Below, in pieces: positions 6,068 to 13,806 of a stretch of 20,837 nt of DNA. This DNA is from JBDIBA01 sp039812705 (GTDB lineage Bacteria > Actinomycetota > Acidimicrobiia > Acidimicrobiales > JBBSGY01), in the NCBI GenBank assembly GCA_039812705.1, contig JBDIBA010000034.1, positions 1 to 20,837 of the forward strand, given 5' to 3'. Each line of letters begins with the position of its first letter. The stretch's first letter is position 1. The notes beneath the pieces were generated by a model. It did not search any database. It was not told the origin of the DNA and was given only the letters and a program-made list of their open reading frames with translations. Position numbers and translations under genes: made by a program.

Positions 6068-6868
6068 ATGTTGGCGCTCTTGATTGCAACAATCCCTGCA
6101 CCGCCCTTTTCGACCATCTCGCTAGGCGCATTTTCCATCCACATTTATGGAATCTGCATCGCCGCGGCGATCCTCGTCGGCTTGAAGATCGCAGAGCGCG
6201 GCTGGATGGCCCGGGGCGGCAACCGTGACGATGTGGCCACCATTGCCCTGCTGGCCGTCCCGGCGGGCATCATCGGCGCCCGCCTCTTTCACGTGGTCAC
6301 CGATTTCAGGCTTTACAAGGACAATCCCTGGAAAGCCTTGGCCGTTTGGGATGGCGGCCTGGGTATTTGGGGCGGAGTCGCCGCAGGTGTGGCCGCCGGC
6401 GTTGCTTATAGCCGCCACCGCAAGTTGGACACGGCCAGGCTGCTTGACGTGGCCGCCCCGGCAATCGTCATTGCTCAAGCCATTGGACGCCTCGGCAATT
6501 ACTTCAACCAGGAGCTTTTCGGTCGCCCAACGAATCTTGCCTGGGCGCTCAATGTTGACCCCGAGTTCCGACCCGAACAACACATGGCCGCATCAACCTT
6601 TCACCCCACGTTTCTTTATGAGTCCTTGGCAAACCTGGCCATCGGCATCGCGCTAATCGTCCTTGCTCGCAAGAGGCGCTGGGCCGCCGGGCGAATCTTC
6701 GCCCTCTACGTACTGGCCTACTGCTGCGTGAGGATCCTGATTGAGCAGTTGAGGATCGACCCCGCCAACACCATCTTTGGCTTTCGACTCAACACCTGGA
6801 CTGCCCTTTTGGGCATCGCGATCTCGGCCTTCTTCGTCGTTCGTTTAAGATTTTCTCACGCTGCGTAG
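6068..6868 (+). CDS. lgt: Prolipoprotein diacylglyceryl transferase
   Basis: 266 residues, the usual length, with about seven membrane segments. Lgt transfers a diacylglyceryl group from phosphatidylglycerol to the lipobox Cys of prelipoproteins. Key marks are GARLFHV (70-76), DGGLGIWGGV (95-104; the Gram-positive form of the HGGL region), the Lgt signature IGRLGNYFNQELFG (139-152) with its essential Arg, and HPTFLYES (179-186). ATG 6068 has no clear ribosome site; the upstream 100 bp are shared with the divergent STAS promoter. One likely client, the lipoprotein cytochrome c, is 2.2 kb downstream. Confidence 0.96.
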   Translation: MLALLIATIPAPPFSTISLGAFSIHIYGICIAAAILVGLKIAERGWMARGGNRDDVATIALLAVPAGIIGARLFHVVTDFRLYKDNPWKALAVWDGGLGIWGGVAAGVAAGVAYSRHRKLDTARLLDVAAPAIVIAQAIGRLGNYFNQELFGRPTNLAWALNVDPEFRPEQHMAASTFHPTFLYESLANLAIGIALIVLARKRRWAAGRIFALYVLAYCCVRILIEQLRIDPANTIFGFRLNTWTALLGIAISAFFVVRLRFSHAA

Positions 6869-6876
6869 TTTTTTCG

Positions 6877-6905
6877 TTGACTCCTGCCGCCCCAACCCGT
6901 ACCCT
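6877..6905 (+). promoter_or_regulatory. Sigma70-type promoter upstream of the 100-aa gene
   Basis: TTGACT (6877-6882) and TACCCT (6900-6905) are separated by exactly 17 bp, just after the lgt stop. The expected start site is near 6912, directly before a strong hairpin. Confidence 0.7.
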
Positions 6906-6915
6906 CGAACTTAGA

Positions 6916-6936
6916 AGGGCCGAGCACCTCGGCTCT
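6916..6936 (+). promoter_or_regulatory. 5'-proximal mRNA hairpin in the leader of the 100-aa gene
   Basis: A nine-pair stem (arms AGGGCCGAG and CTCGGCTCT, one G-U pair) closes a three-base loop. It sits within about 5 nt of the predicted transcription start and has no T-run, so it looks like a 5'-stabilising or regulatory hairpin rather than a terminator of lgt. A strong AGGGGGA ribosome site follows at 6944-6950. Confidence 0.55.
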
Positions 6937-6955
6937 GACGTTTAGGGGGAGTTCG

Positions 6956-7258
6956 ATGTTCAAGACAGCCATCCGCGTTCTAGCGGTCGCAGTTCTCGCG
7001 GCTTCTGCCGTGATCGGCATCTTGCCCGCCATCTTGGCATCGAGCGACCTAGGGGCCAGCTGGCCGGCAATGAGCTACTCCCTTGCGGGAATTGAGCTGT
7101 TCTCGCTTCGCCACCTACCAAACGGAACCGCTTCGGCATCAGCCAACAGCGTGTTCTGGATCATCGCCGCAATGGCCGAACTGATTTTGGTCCTGATGTG
7201 GATCGTGCGTCCGTCTCGCAACAGCGGCTCTGCGCTCACCTACGCAAGCCACCGCTAA
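6956..7258 (+). CDS. Small two-TM membrane protein, unknown function
   Basis: 100 residues. ATG 6956 is preceded by AGGGGGA at ideal distance, and upstream by a near-consensus promoter and hairpin, so this is a real and probably well-expressed gene. One hydrophobic segment lies at about 6-28 (possibly a signal anchor) and another at about 66-86 (SVFWIIAAMAELILVLMWIV), with an outer loop between them (GASWPAMSYSLAGIELFSLRHLPNG) and a short basic tail. I recognise no family. It is separated by its own promoter from lgt and converges on the dynamin-like gene. Confidence 0.78.
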   Translation: MFKTAIRVLAVAVLAASAVIGILPAILASSDLGASWPAMSYSLAGIELFSLRHLPNGTASASANSVFWIIAAMAELILVLMWIVRPSRNSGSALTYASHR

Positions 7259-7266
7259 GTCGACAA

Positions 7267-7285
7267 CCCGCTAACTGGCAGCGGG
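7267..7285. terminator. Inverted repeat between convergent genes, possible terminator
   Basis: CCCGCT and AGCGGG are separated by seven bases, 9 bp after the stop of the 100-aa gene and 25 bp beyond the 3' end of the dynamin-like gene. The position suits a bidirectional terminator, but there is no real T-run on either strand. Confidence 0.45.
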
Positions 7286-7310
7286 CTTATGACGAAATCA
7301 ACCGATTGAA

Positions 7311-9011
7311 TTAGGCGTTCATCGTGCCAGCACTCACCTTGTTGCGAACAACCTGAGCGGTGCGGTGCAAGCGAGCATTGCGCTCACGAAATGCGCGGCG
7401 TTCTTCTTCGTTTGCGGCCTGAGCTTCCTTGCCCTTTTCAAGCGCTGACTCAACAGCGGTAGCAACCTGCGCAACCTGGTTGTGCATCGAGCGTTCCATT
7501 TCATCGCGCGCTTCGATTACGCGCTGACGGCTGTGTTGACGAGCAACACGTTCTTGGCGCTGGATCTCGTCTTGCACACGCTGTTCGGCCGCGGCGAGCA
7601 ATTGTTCTTGACTGCGACGCTTCGCAAACAAGCGGCTCCAAATGCCCGTTGATGCTTCGCTTTCAAGCGACTGCACGTTTGGCTCTTCTTCCATCCGAGC
7701 CTCGGGCGATGGAATAGCAATGGAGTGAAGGTCGACTTCGAACAAGTCGCCGGCAACCTCGCGAAGCTTGTCAACCTTGCGCTGCGAAGCCTTCTCAAAA
7801 CGCTTGGCTGCACGCTCCCATTCGGGCTCGACTTGATCGTCGAGTTCCAAATAGAGCTTCTCAACGGCCTGGTTGATCTCGTCTTGAACGGCAAGGTCCA
7901 AAGTCTTGGCCAAACGCGTTAGCTCGACGTTTTCGCTGGCTGCCGCAAGGCGAGCGTTGCGCTCGTTTTCGCGACCACGAATGCTTGATAGCTCGAAGGT
8001 GTCTACCGTGTTCAAAACACGCTCGACAGCGTTGCGGAACAGCACGACATCATCGTCAAAGGCTTCTTGATGCCAGTCGACTGCACGACGGAAGCGGTCT
8101 AGGCGCTCGGAAAGCTCTTGGTGGTTGAGGTCAAGGGCGGACTGCTCAAGAGCGCAGTCGTTTTCGAGTCGCTCGATGACGCCGAGAAGGTCGCGACGGA
8201 TGAGGTCACGACGTGCGGCATCGACGCCGCCTTCCAAGAAGTCGTCAAAAGCCTTGCCAAACTCTTCAACACCTTGACCGGTGGCAGCAGAAACCAAGTA
8301 GAGGTCTTGAGGTTCCCCGTAAAGCTCGGTGAGGATGTTGTCAACAAACCAGCGAACGCGCTCGACTTCGTCCTCGCTCAAGAGGTCGATGCGGTTGAGC
8401 ACAAAGAAAGTGCGCGCCGAACGCTTGCGCAGCAACTTGAGGATTGAGCGCTCGGCGTCGGTGATTGGGCTGACCGCAGAGAACACCATTACCGCGCCAT
8501 CTGCGCGGAGCAGAAGCTCGCGAGTCTCGTTACTGGAACGGAAAATGGAGTTAACACCGGGTGTGTCGATCAAAACCGCGCCCGAACGCAAGACGCCTGG
8601 GTCTGGAAGCGTCACAGCAACATGTTCAACGCTGCGCGCGTTACCCGGGTTCAGTTCTTCGGTGACGTATTCCTCAAGCTTGGTGAGGTCAATGACTTCT
8701 TCCTTGCCGTCGGTGTAGCGCACGCGAGCGGACTCTTCACCGCCAAGGGTCAGCTGCGTGGGAATGGCGGTAACGGGAAGAACGCCGGCGGGCAAAACGG
8801 AACGGTGAACCAATGCGTTGAGCAGCGTGGACTTGCCACGGTTGAACTCACCAACAATTGCCACTTCGAACCGACCCTCACGGGTTTTCTTGACCAATGC
8901 GTTGGTGTCGTCAGCCAAATGTGGAGCGTCGGATTGAATGACCTGGGCCAACTCTTCTGCAGTTCGCTGCAAACCTGCCAGCTCATTGCGATCGCTCAGT
9001 ACTTCAGACAA
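7311..9011 (-). CDS. Dynamin-like GTPase
   Basis: About 566 residues from TTG 9011. In numbering from the alternative GTG 9020 (three residues longer), the N-terminal GTPase domain has the P-loop GEFNRGKS (57-64), a switch region with PVTAIPT (82-88), DTPG (152-155) and NRID (209-212, where the usual form is NKxD). Long, highly charged coiled-coil helices fill residues 280-400 and 460-560, with a central acidic, Pro-containing stretch (SIAIPSPEARMEEEPN) and an aromatic/basic patch (IWSRLFAKRR) that could touch membrane. This matches bacterial dynamin-family GTPases, which remodel or protect membranes. AAGGAG is eight bases before TTG 9011 but only two before GTG 9020, so I prefer TTG. Dynamins often occur in tandem pairs; only one is present here. 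Confidence 0.86.
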   Translation of the reverse strand: MSEVLSDRNELAGLQRTAEELAQVIQSDAPHLADDTNALVKKTREGRFEVAIVGEFNRGKSTLLNALVHRSVLPAGVLPVTAIPTQLTLGGEESARVRYTDGKEEVIDLTKLEEYVTEELNPGNARSVEHVAVTLPDPGVLRSGAVLIDTPGVNSIFRSSNETRELLLRADGAVMVFSAVSPITDAERSILKLLRKRSARTFFVLNRIDLLSEDEVERVRWFVDNILTELYGEPQDLYLVSAATGQGVEEFGKAFDDFLEGGVDAARRDLIRRDLLGVIERLENDCALEQSALDLNHQELSERLDRFRRAVDWHQEAFDDDVVLFRNAVERVLNTVDTFELSSIRGRENERNARLAAASENVELTRLAKTLDLAVQDEINQAVEKLYLELDDQVEPEWERAAKRFEKASQRKVDKLREVAGDLFEVDLHSIAIPSPEARMEEEPNVQSLESEASTGIWSRLFAKRRSQEQLLAAAEQRVQDEIQRQERVARQHSRQRVIEARDEMERSMHNQVAQVATAVESALEKGKEAQAANEEERRAFRERNARLHRTAQVVRNKVSAGTMNA

Positions 9012-9095
9012 CGAACACACTCCTTGCTATGGGCAAAACTCCGCCCCCTCTTTGCGGGCCAGCCTAGGCGCTGTTGAACAGGCAGTGAGCCGGGC

Positions 9096-9509
9096 CTATT
9101 TGAGCGTCTTGATGTACGCAACGATTTGGTCCGCCTCTTGGTCGCTGACAGAACCGGGAGGAAACGCGGACACCATTGACTGGCCGTAACCCGCAACCGT
9201 GGTTGCTCCGGGATTCACGATTGCTTCCTTTAGATAGGCATCGTCGGCGGTCACGGTGCGGCCGTCTTGCAGCTTGATCTGAGAACCGGCAAGGCCCTTC
9301 AGGGTCGGACCGGAGCTGCTTGCGCCGTTCGTCGTGTGACAACCCAAACAGTTGGCGGCCACGTAAGCCTTTCCTTGAGCGGCTTCGGGCGACAACGCAG
9401 CGTCTTGCCCGCCGTCGTCCCCGCCGCATGCTCCAAGGCCCAACGCCAGCACCAACGATGTCGCACCGAGAGCCGCAACCTTGCCGAAACCTTTATTCAG
9501 ACGGATCAT
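9096..9509 (-). CDS. Class I cytochrome c lipoprotein
   Basis: 137 residues. A lipoprotein signal peptide ends in LGAC with the lipid-modified Cys at 28, followed by a GGDDGGQD spacer. The haem site is CLGCH (54-58) and the likely distal ligand is Met112 in GYGQSM. The fold resembles the cytochrome c domain fused to oxidase subunit II in some bacteria (VAGYGQSMVSAFPPGSVSDQEADQIVAYIKTLK). It would be anchored on the outer face of the membrane and pass electrons to or from a respiratory oxidase not in this window. The start (ATG 9509) is divergent from the hemolysin-III gene, with a hexamer AATACT seven bases upstream. Downstream, the dynamin-like gene follows after about 84 nt on the same strand. 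Confidence 0.92.
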   Translation of the reverse strand: MIRLNKGFGKVAALGATSLVLALGLGACGGDDGGQDAALSPEAAQGKAYVAANCLGCHTTNGASSSGPTLKGLAGSQIKLQDGRTVTADDAYLKEAIVNPGATTVAGYGQSMVSAFPPGSVSDQEADQIVAYIKTLK

Positions 9510-9528
9510 GCAAGCGAGTATTTCACAG

Positions 9529-9541
9529 CCTCTCGCAGAGG
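9529..9541. promoter_or_regulatory. Inverted repeat between divergent promoters
   Basis: CCTCT and AGAGG around a three-base centre lie between the candidate -10 elements of the divergent cytochrome c and hemolysin-III genes, which are only 46 bp apart. It could be an operator, but the sequence is short. Confidence 0.3.
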
Positions 9542-9543
9542 TT

Positions 9544-9549
9544 TAGGCT
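9544..9549 (+). promoter_or_regulatory. Putative -10 element of leaderless hemolysin-III gene
   Basis: TAGGCT is followed by six bases and GTG 9556, with no ribosome site. The same arrangement (TAGCGT, six bases, GTG) precedes the PHP gene at 18891. Confidence 0.5.
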
Positions 9550-9555
9550 CGCCAC

Positions 9556-10236
9556 GTGAACCAGATTTCCGCGCACTTAGTTGATGTTCATGGCCAGCTC
9601 AAGCCGAAACTGCGTGGCATGGTGCACGCGTGGTCAGCCATTCCAATGGCCATCGCAGGCATCACCCTTGCGCTCCTCGCACCCACCCCGACGGCCAAGG
9701 CAGCCGTCTTTGTCTACGCCCTGGCCGTTACTTCGATGCTGACCGCGAGTGCCTGTTATCACCGGCTCAAGGTCAGCGAGCGCGTTCGCCACTATCTTCG
9801 CCGCCTCGACCACTCAATGATCGGCGTTGCCGTTGCGGGCACCTACACCCCCGTTGTCGTCCTCACGATGTCCGGAACCACCCGAACGACGCTTCTCATT
9901 TGCCTCTGGGCCGGCGCCCTTGGCGCAATGGCCGTCAGTTTCCTGTGGCCCAAGGCTCCCAGTTGGGTGCGTGCGGCGGTGTACCTCGTGCTCGGCTGGT
10001 CTGGTGCGGTTGCCATGCCCTCGCTGCTCAATCACGCAGGAGTTCCCGCCTTTGTCATGGTGTTGGTGGGGGCCGGGCTCTACAGCCTGGGCGCCCTTGC
10101 CTACGCCAGCCGCCGTCCAAAGCTGTGGCCCAAGGTTTTCGGGTTCCACGAGGCCTTTCATTCCCTGGTCGTTGCCGCAGCCATTTCACACATGGTTGCG
10201 GTCGGCTTGGTCGTAGCCGCCACCAACGGAATCTAA
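9556..10236 (+). CDS. Hemolysin III / PAQR-type membrane protein
   Basis: 226 residues with seven hydrophobic segments. Family-defining motifs are SACYHR (65-70), LDHSMIGVAVAGTYTP (84-99) and the C-terminal GFHEAFHSLVV with His198 and His202. In eukaryotic PAQR relatives and bacterial YqfA/Hly-III, these Ser/Asp/His residues form an intramembrane metal site linked to hydrolase activity on lipids; the bacterial substrate is generally unknown. GTG 9556 lies directly behind TAGGCT, consistent with leaderless expression. It is followed, 60 bp on, by kup in the same direction. The name hemolysin reflects one early study and should not be read as virulence. Confidence 0.92.
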   Translation: MNQISAHLVDVHGQLKPKLRGMVHAWSAIPMAIAGITLALLAPTPTAKAAVFVYALAVTSMLTASACYHRLKVSERVRHYLRRLDHSMIGVAVAGTYTPVVVLTMSGTTRTTLLICLWAGALGAMAVSFLWPKAPSWVRAAVYLVLGWSGAVAMPSLLNHAGVPAFVMVLVGAGLYSLGALAYASRRPKLWPKVFGFHEAFHSLVVAAAISHMVAVGLVVAATNGI

Positions 10237-10296
10237 AGAGCCCCCAGAACTGGGTAATTCCAAGCGACCGATGGATCGCTGGGCCAAGATGCTCCA

Positions 10297-12207
10297 GTGA
10301 ACAAGCGAGTCATTGCCCCGATCGCGGCCCTTGGAATCGTCTTCGGCGATATTGGAACCTCGCCGCTGTACTCAATGAATCACCTGGTGTTCCACACCGG
10401 CTCGGAGGTCACCAGCGAGTCAGCAGTTGGTGCGGCCTCATTAGTTCTTTGGCTTCTCACGCTCGTCATCTGCATCAAGTACGTAGCAATCGTCCTTAGG
10501 GCAGATCACCACGAACAAGGTGGGGTCTTTGCATTACTTGCCCTGTTGCGCGGAAAACGCTCGCGTGGATTGTTGGTTCTCTCAGCGCTGCTGATCTTTG
10601 GTGCAGGTTTGCTTTTAGGCGACGGGGTCATCACGCCGGCAATCAGTGTGCTCTCTGCAATCGAAGGCCTCAACGTTGCTTGGCACGGTTTCGAGAAGTA
10701 CACCGTGCTTGCAACAGTTGTAATCCTCATTGTGTTGTTTGCCACACAAAAGAACGGAACCCACAAGCTTGCGCGCTTCTTTGGACCAATCATGTTGATC
10801 TGGTTCATTTTCTTGGCCGTGTCTGGTTTGGCAGCGATCATCGGCGAACCCGGAGTGTTCGCCGCGTTCAATCCAGCTCATGCAATTGAGTTTTTGTTCC
10901 GCGCCGATCTCAACTCGCTGCTTCTAACGGTCGGAACCGTTGTTCTGGTTGTCACGGGTGGCGAAGCGCTCTTCGCCGACATGGGCCATATGGGCAAGAG
11001 ACCCATCCGTCAAGCGTGGCTGGTAGTTGTTTACCCAAGCCTCGTCCTCAACTATCTAGGCCAAGCGGCATACGTGTTGAGCGGTCGCCCGATCACCGAC
11101 GAGAACATCTTCTTTTCGATGGTTCCGGTCGCAATGGTCATCCCCGTTGTTGTGCTCGCCACGATTGCAACAGTTATTGCATCTCAAGCGCTTATCTCGG
11201 CTGCGTTCTCGCTCGTGCAGCAAGGCATTGCGTTGCGCTACCTGCCGACGATGAGGGTGGTTCACACCAATCCAACCCATGAAAACCAGACCTACGTTCC
11301 ATTCGTCAACTGGCTGCTGCTCGGTGGTTCGTTGTTGTTGGTCATCACCTTCAAGTCAAGCGAACATCTTGGCCACGCTTACGGTCTGGCAGTTGCCGGC
11401 GACATGGTCATCACAACACTTGCCGTTGCTGCTGTTGCGCGACTTCGTTGGGGCTGGGGCGTGCCAGCCCGCATGGCCGTCTTCATCCCGATGCTGCTCA
11501 TCGACACCTCGCTCCTTATTGGCAACATTCCAAAGATTCCAAGTGGCGGTTACGTGTCGCTGCTGATTGCGTTTGCGCTCGTGTCGATCATGTGGAGCTG
11601 GAAGTGGGGCAAGGAGGGCGTGCGCAACGCGTTTCAGTCCTACTCCACGCACACCATGCGCGAGATGCTCGAGATGAAAAAGGGTTGCGAGGCCAATCCA
11701 TTTCCGAGGCCGGTCGTGCTACTGACCTACCCGTCACCGCGCAGCCTGGACGACCAGGCGCCACCCCTCTTGGACCTCTTCTACAAGCGTTACGGGACAT
11801 TCCCTCGCCACCTGCTTCTTCTTGCGGTCAAACAGGAAAGCGTTCCTTCGGTGGACCCGGCAAAGCGCTTCAACATTGTTGAGTTCGAATTGACCGATGC
11901 AACAGCACCGGGTGCCACCTCATTGCTTGGCATTACCGCCTCTTACGGTTTCCGTGAAAGCCCCGACGTGAACGATGTCATTTCCAAAATCGTTGCCGAC
12001 GAACGTCTGCCCAATGACGACCTATCCACGTGGCTGATTCACGCCGGACGCTCGCGCATAGTTCGCGTAAACACGCGCGGCCTCAAGGAACGCTTTCGTT
12101 TCGGCCTATACAACGCGCTCAGTCGCCAATCAGAACCTTCATATAACTACTTCGGCCTCGACAGCGACACGCGTCTGACCATTGAGTACGTGCCGGTGGT
12201 TCTGTAA
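10297..12207 (+). CDS. kup: Potassium uptake protein, KUP/HAK family
   Basis: 636 residues, normal for KUP. This is a proton-coupled K+ importer. The N-terminal signature GIVFGDIGTSPLYS (13-26) is followed by ADHHEQGGVFALLALL (69-84) and DGVITPAISVLSAIEGL. About twelve transmembrane segments fill residues 1-455, then a soluble cytoplasmic domain of about 180 residues (EMLEMKKGCEANPFPRPVV onward). GTG 10297 lacks a ribosome site; CAAGAT ends six bases before it, so a leaderless start is possible. It lies 60 bp after the hemolysin-III gene. Nothing suggests truncation. Confidence 0.95.
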   Translation: MNKRVIAPIAALGIVFGDIGTSPLYSMNHLVFHTGSEVTSESAVGAASLVLWLLTLVICIKYVAIVLRADHHEQGGVFALLALLRGKRSRGLLVLSALLIFGAGLLLGDGVITPAISVLSAIEGLNVAWHGFEKYTVLATVVILIVLFATQKNGTHKLARFFGPIMLIWFIFLAVSGLAAIIGEPGVFAAFNPAHAIEFLFRADLNSLLLTVGTVVLVVTGGEALFADMGHMGKRPIRQAWLVVVYPSLVLNYLGQAAYVLSGRPITDENIFFSMVPVAMVIPVVVLATIATVIASQALISAAFSLVQQGIALRYLPTMRVVHTNPTHENQTYVPFVNWLLLGGSLLLVITFKSSEHLGHAYGLAVAGDMVITTLAVAAVARLRWGWGVPARMAVFIPMLLIDTSLLIGNIPKIPSGGYVSLLIAFALVSIMWSWKWGKEGVRNAFQSYSTHTMREMLEMKKGCEANPFPRPVVLLTYPSPRSLDDQAPPLLDLFYKRYGTFPRHLLLLAVKQESVPSVDPAKRFNIVEFELTDATAPGATSLLGITASYGFRESPDVNDVISKIVADERLPNDDLSTWLIHAGRSRIVRVNTRGLKERFRFGLYNALSRQSEPSYNYFGLDSDTRLTIEYVPVVL

Positions 12208-12285
12208 AGACACGTTGCGTCACCCCCTTGAATCAACCCCGCTATGACCCTCATTTAGCGCGGTGCTTGTGCAAGTCTGAACCCC

Positions 12286-13806
12286 ATGGCTGAGGTTGAT
12301 TCAACGTTTACCGATCTTGCGCTCGACGAGTTGAGCGCAACCGCCCTAGAGGTCGTCAGGGACTGCGGCGCCGAACACGGCGACGTGCGCATCGAAAGGC
12401 AACTCAACCAGTCGCTGCGCTTTCGCAATGCCGATGTCGAAACCCGAGCCGACACCGAAGTCGTTGGCCTGGCCGTGCGCGTGGTCTTGAACGGCTCTTG
12501 GGGTTTTGCGGCAACTGTTGACCTGGACAAGGACGAAGCGCAGCGGGTGGCCAAAGAAGCAATCGCAATGGCCCAGACCGCTGCAAGTCTCACAAAGTCA
12601 AAGGTGGTCTTGGCTGACGAGATCCCACACATTGCAGACTGGGTTTCCGATTACGGCCTTGATCCGTTCGATGTCCCAGTGCCTGAAAAGGTCGAGCTCA
12701 TAAGGAGCTGGAACGAGCGCCTATTGCAGAATCCCGTCTGTTCTTTCACCACCACTTCGCTATCGCAGGTCAAGGAAAACAAGTTCTATGCAGACCTCGG
12801 TGGAACTCGCACCACACAACAGCGCGTTCGAATTCAGTGTCAGATCGAAGCCGTAAACGTCAACCCCGCTGGCGGTTTCGAAACCATGCGCACCCTTGCA
12901 CCACCTGTTGGTCGCGGTTGGGAGTGGATGACTGCGGGGCCAGATTCGGGTAATTGGGATTGGGAAAAAGAGATTGCGCAGCTCCCCCAGCTTCTCGAAG
13001 AACGCGTCAACGCACCTTCGGTAGACGCCGGTCGCTATGACTTGGTAATCGACCCAAGCAACCTCTGGCTCACTATTCATGAGTCCATTGGTCACGCCAC
13101 CGAGCTCGACAGAGCACTTGGGTACGAAGCCGCTTACGCAGGCACGTCGTTTGCAACCATCGACAAGTTGAACTCATTGCAATACGGCTCGTCGATAATG
13201 AACATCACGGGAGACCGCACCACACCTCACGGTCTGTCCACCATTGGCTTTGACGACGAAGGCGTCGAAACAACCAGTTGGGACATCATCAAAGACGGCG
13301 TGCTTGTTGGCTATCAACTCGACCGACAGATGGCTCATCAAAACGCAGATGCATTGGGCACCGACCGCTCAAATGGCTGTGCATTTGCCGACTCTCCCAT
13401 GCACGTTCCCGTGCAGCGGATGGCAAATGTTTCGCTGCAACCAGCACAAGACGGGCCGTCCACCGAAGACTTGATTTCGAGAGTCAAGAACGGCATTTAC
13501 GTTGTTGGTGACAAGAGCTGGTCAATTGACATGCAGCGTTACAACTTCCAGTTCACAGGTCAACGCTTCTACAAGATTGAAGACGGAAAGCTTGTCGGCC
13601 AACTCAAAGACGTTGCTTACCAAGCAACCACCACCGAGTTTTGGAACTCCATGGAAGCAGTCGGCGGCCCGGAAACCTTTGTTTTAGGCGGTGCGTTCAA
13701 CTGCGGGAAAGCGCAGCCGGGTCAAGTCGCTGCCGTCAGCCACGGTTGCCCAAGCGCGCTGTTTCGCAATGTGAACGTCCTCAACACAACCCAGGAAGGC
13801 GCATAA
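12286..13806 (+). CDS. tldD: TldD metalloprotease subunit
   Basis: 506 residues. TldD carries the zinc site of the TldD/TldE heterodimer, which degrades unfolded peptides threaded into a cavity. The HExxxH motif is HESIGH (265-270), followed by ATELDRALG; the distal ligand region is NCGKAQPGQ with Cys473, as in E. coli TldD. The N-terminal half shows the usual alternating strand/helix domain with VGLAVRV..NGSWGFAAT. The ATG is preceded by a short gap after kup with no clear ribosome site. The stop overlaps the tldE start (TAATG, 13804-13808), indicating translational coupling and balanced subunit synthesis. In other bacteria this pair matures microcins or modified peptides; no precursor peptide is visible here. 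Confidence 0.94.
   Translation: MAEVDSTFTDLALDELSATALEVVRDCGAEHGDVRIERQLNQSLRFRNADVETRADTEVVGLAVRVVLNGSWGFAATVDLDKDEAQRVAKEAIAMAQTAASLTKSKVVLADEIPHIADWVSDYGLDPFDVPVPEKVELIRSWNERLLQNPVCSFTTTSLSQVKENKFYADLGGTRTTQQRVRIQCQIEAVNVNPAGGFETMRTLAPPVGRGWEWMTAGPDSGNWDWEKEIAQLPQLLEERVNAPSVDAGRYDLVIDPSNLWLTIHESIGHATELDRALGYEAAYAGTSFATIDKLNSLQYGSSIMNITGDRTTPHGLSTIGFDDEGVETTSWDIIKDGVLVGYQLDRQMAHQNADALGTDRSNGCAFADSPMHVPVQRMANVSLQPAQDGPSTEDLISRVKNGIYVVGDKSWSIDMQRYNFQFTGQRFYKIEDGKLVGQLKDVAYQATTTEFWNSMEAVGGPETFVLGGAFNCGKAQPGQVAAVSHGCPSALFRNVNVLNTTQEGA

Noticed and set aside
9630..10499. 289-codon plus-strand frame across the hemolysin-III and kup genes
   Set aside because: It overlaps two genes with strong family motifs and has a low-complexity Arg/Pro/Ser-rich translation.
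13641..13805. Extended start of tldE inside tldD
   Set aside because: The TAATG overlap at 13804-13808 and the family N-terminus fit ATG 13806; the extension is in a shadow frame of tldD.
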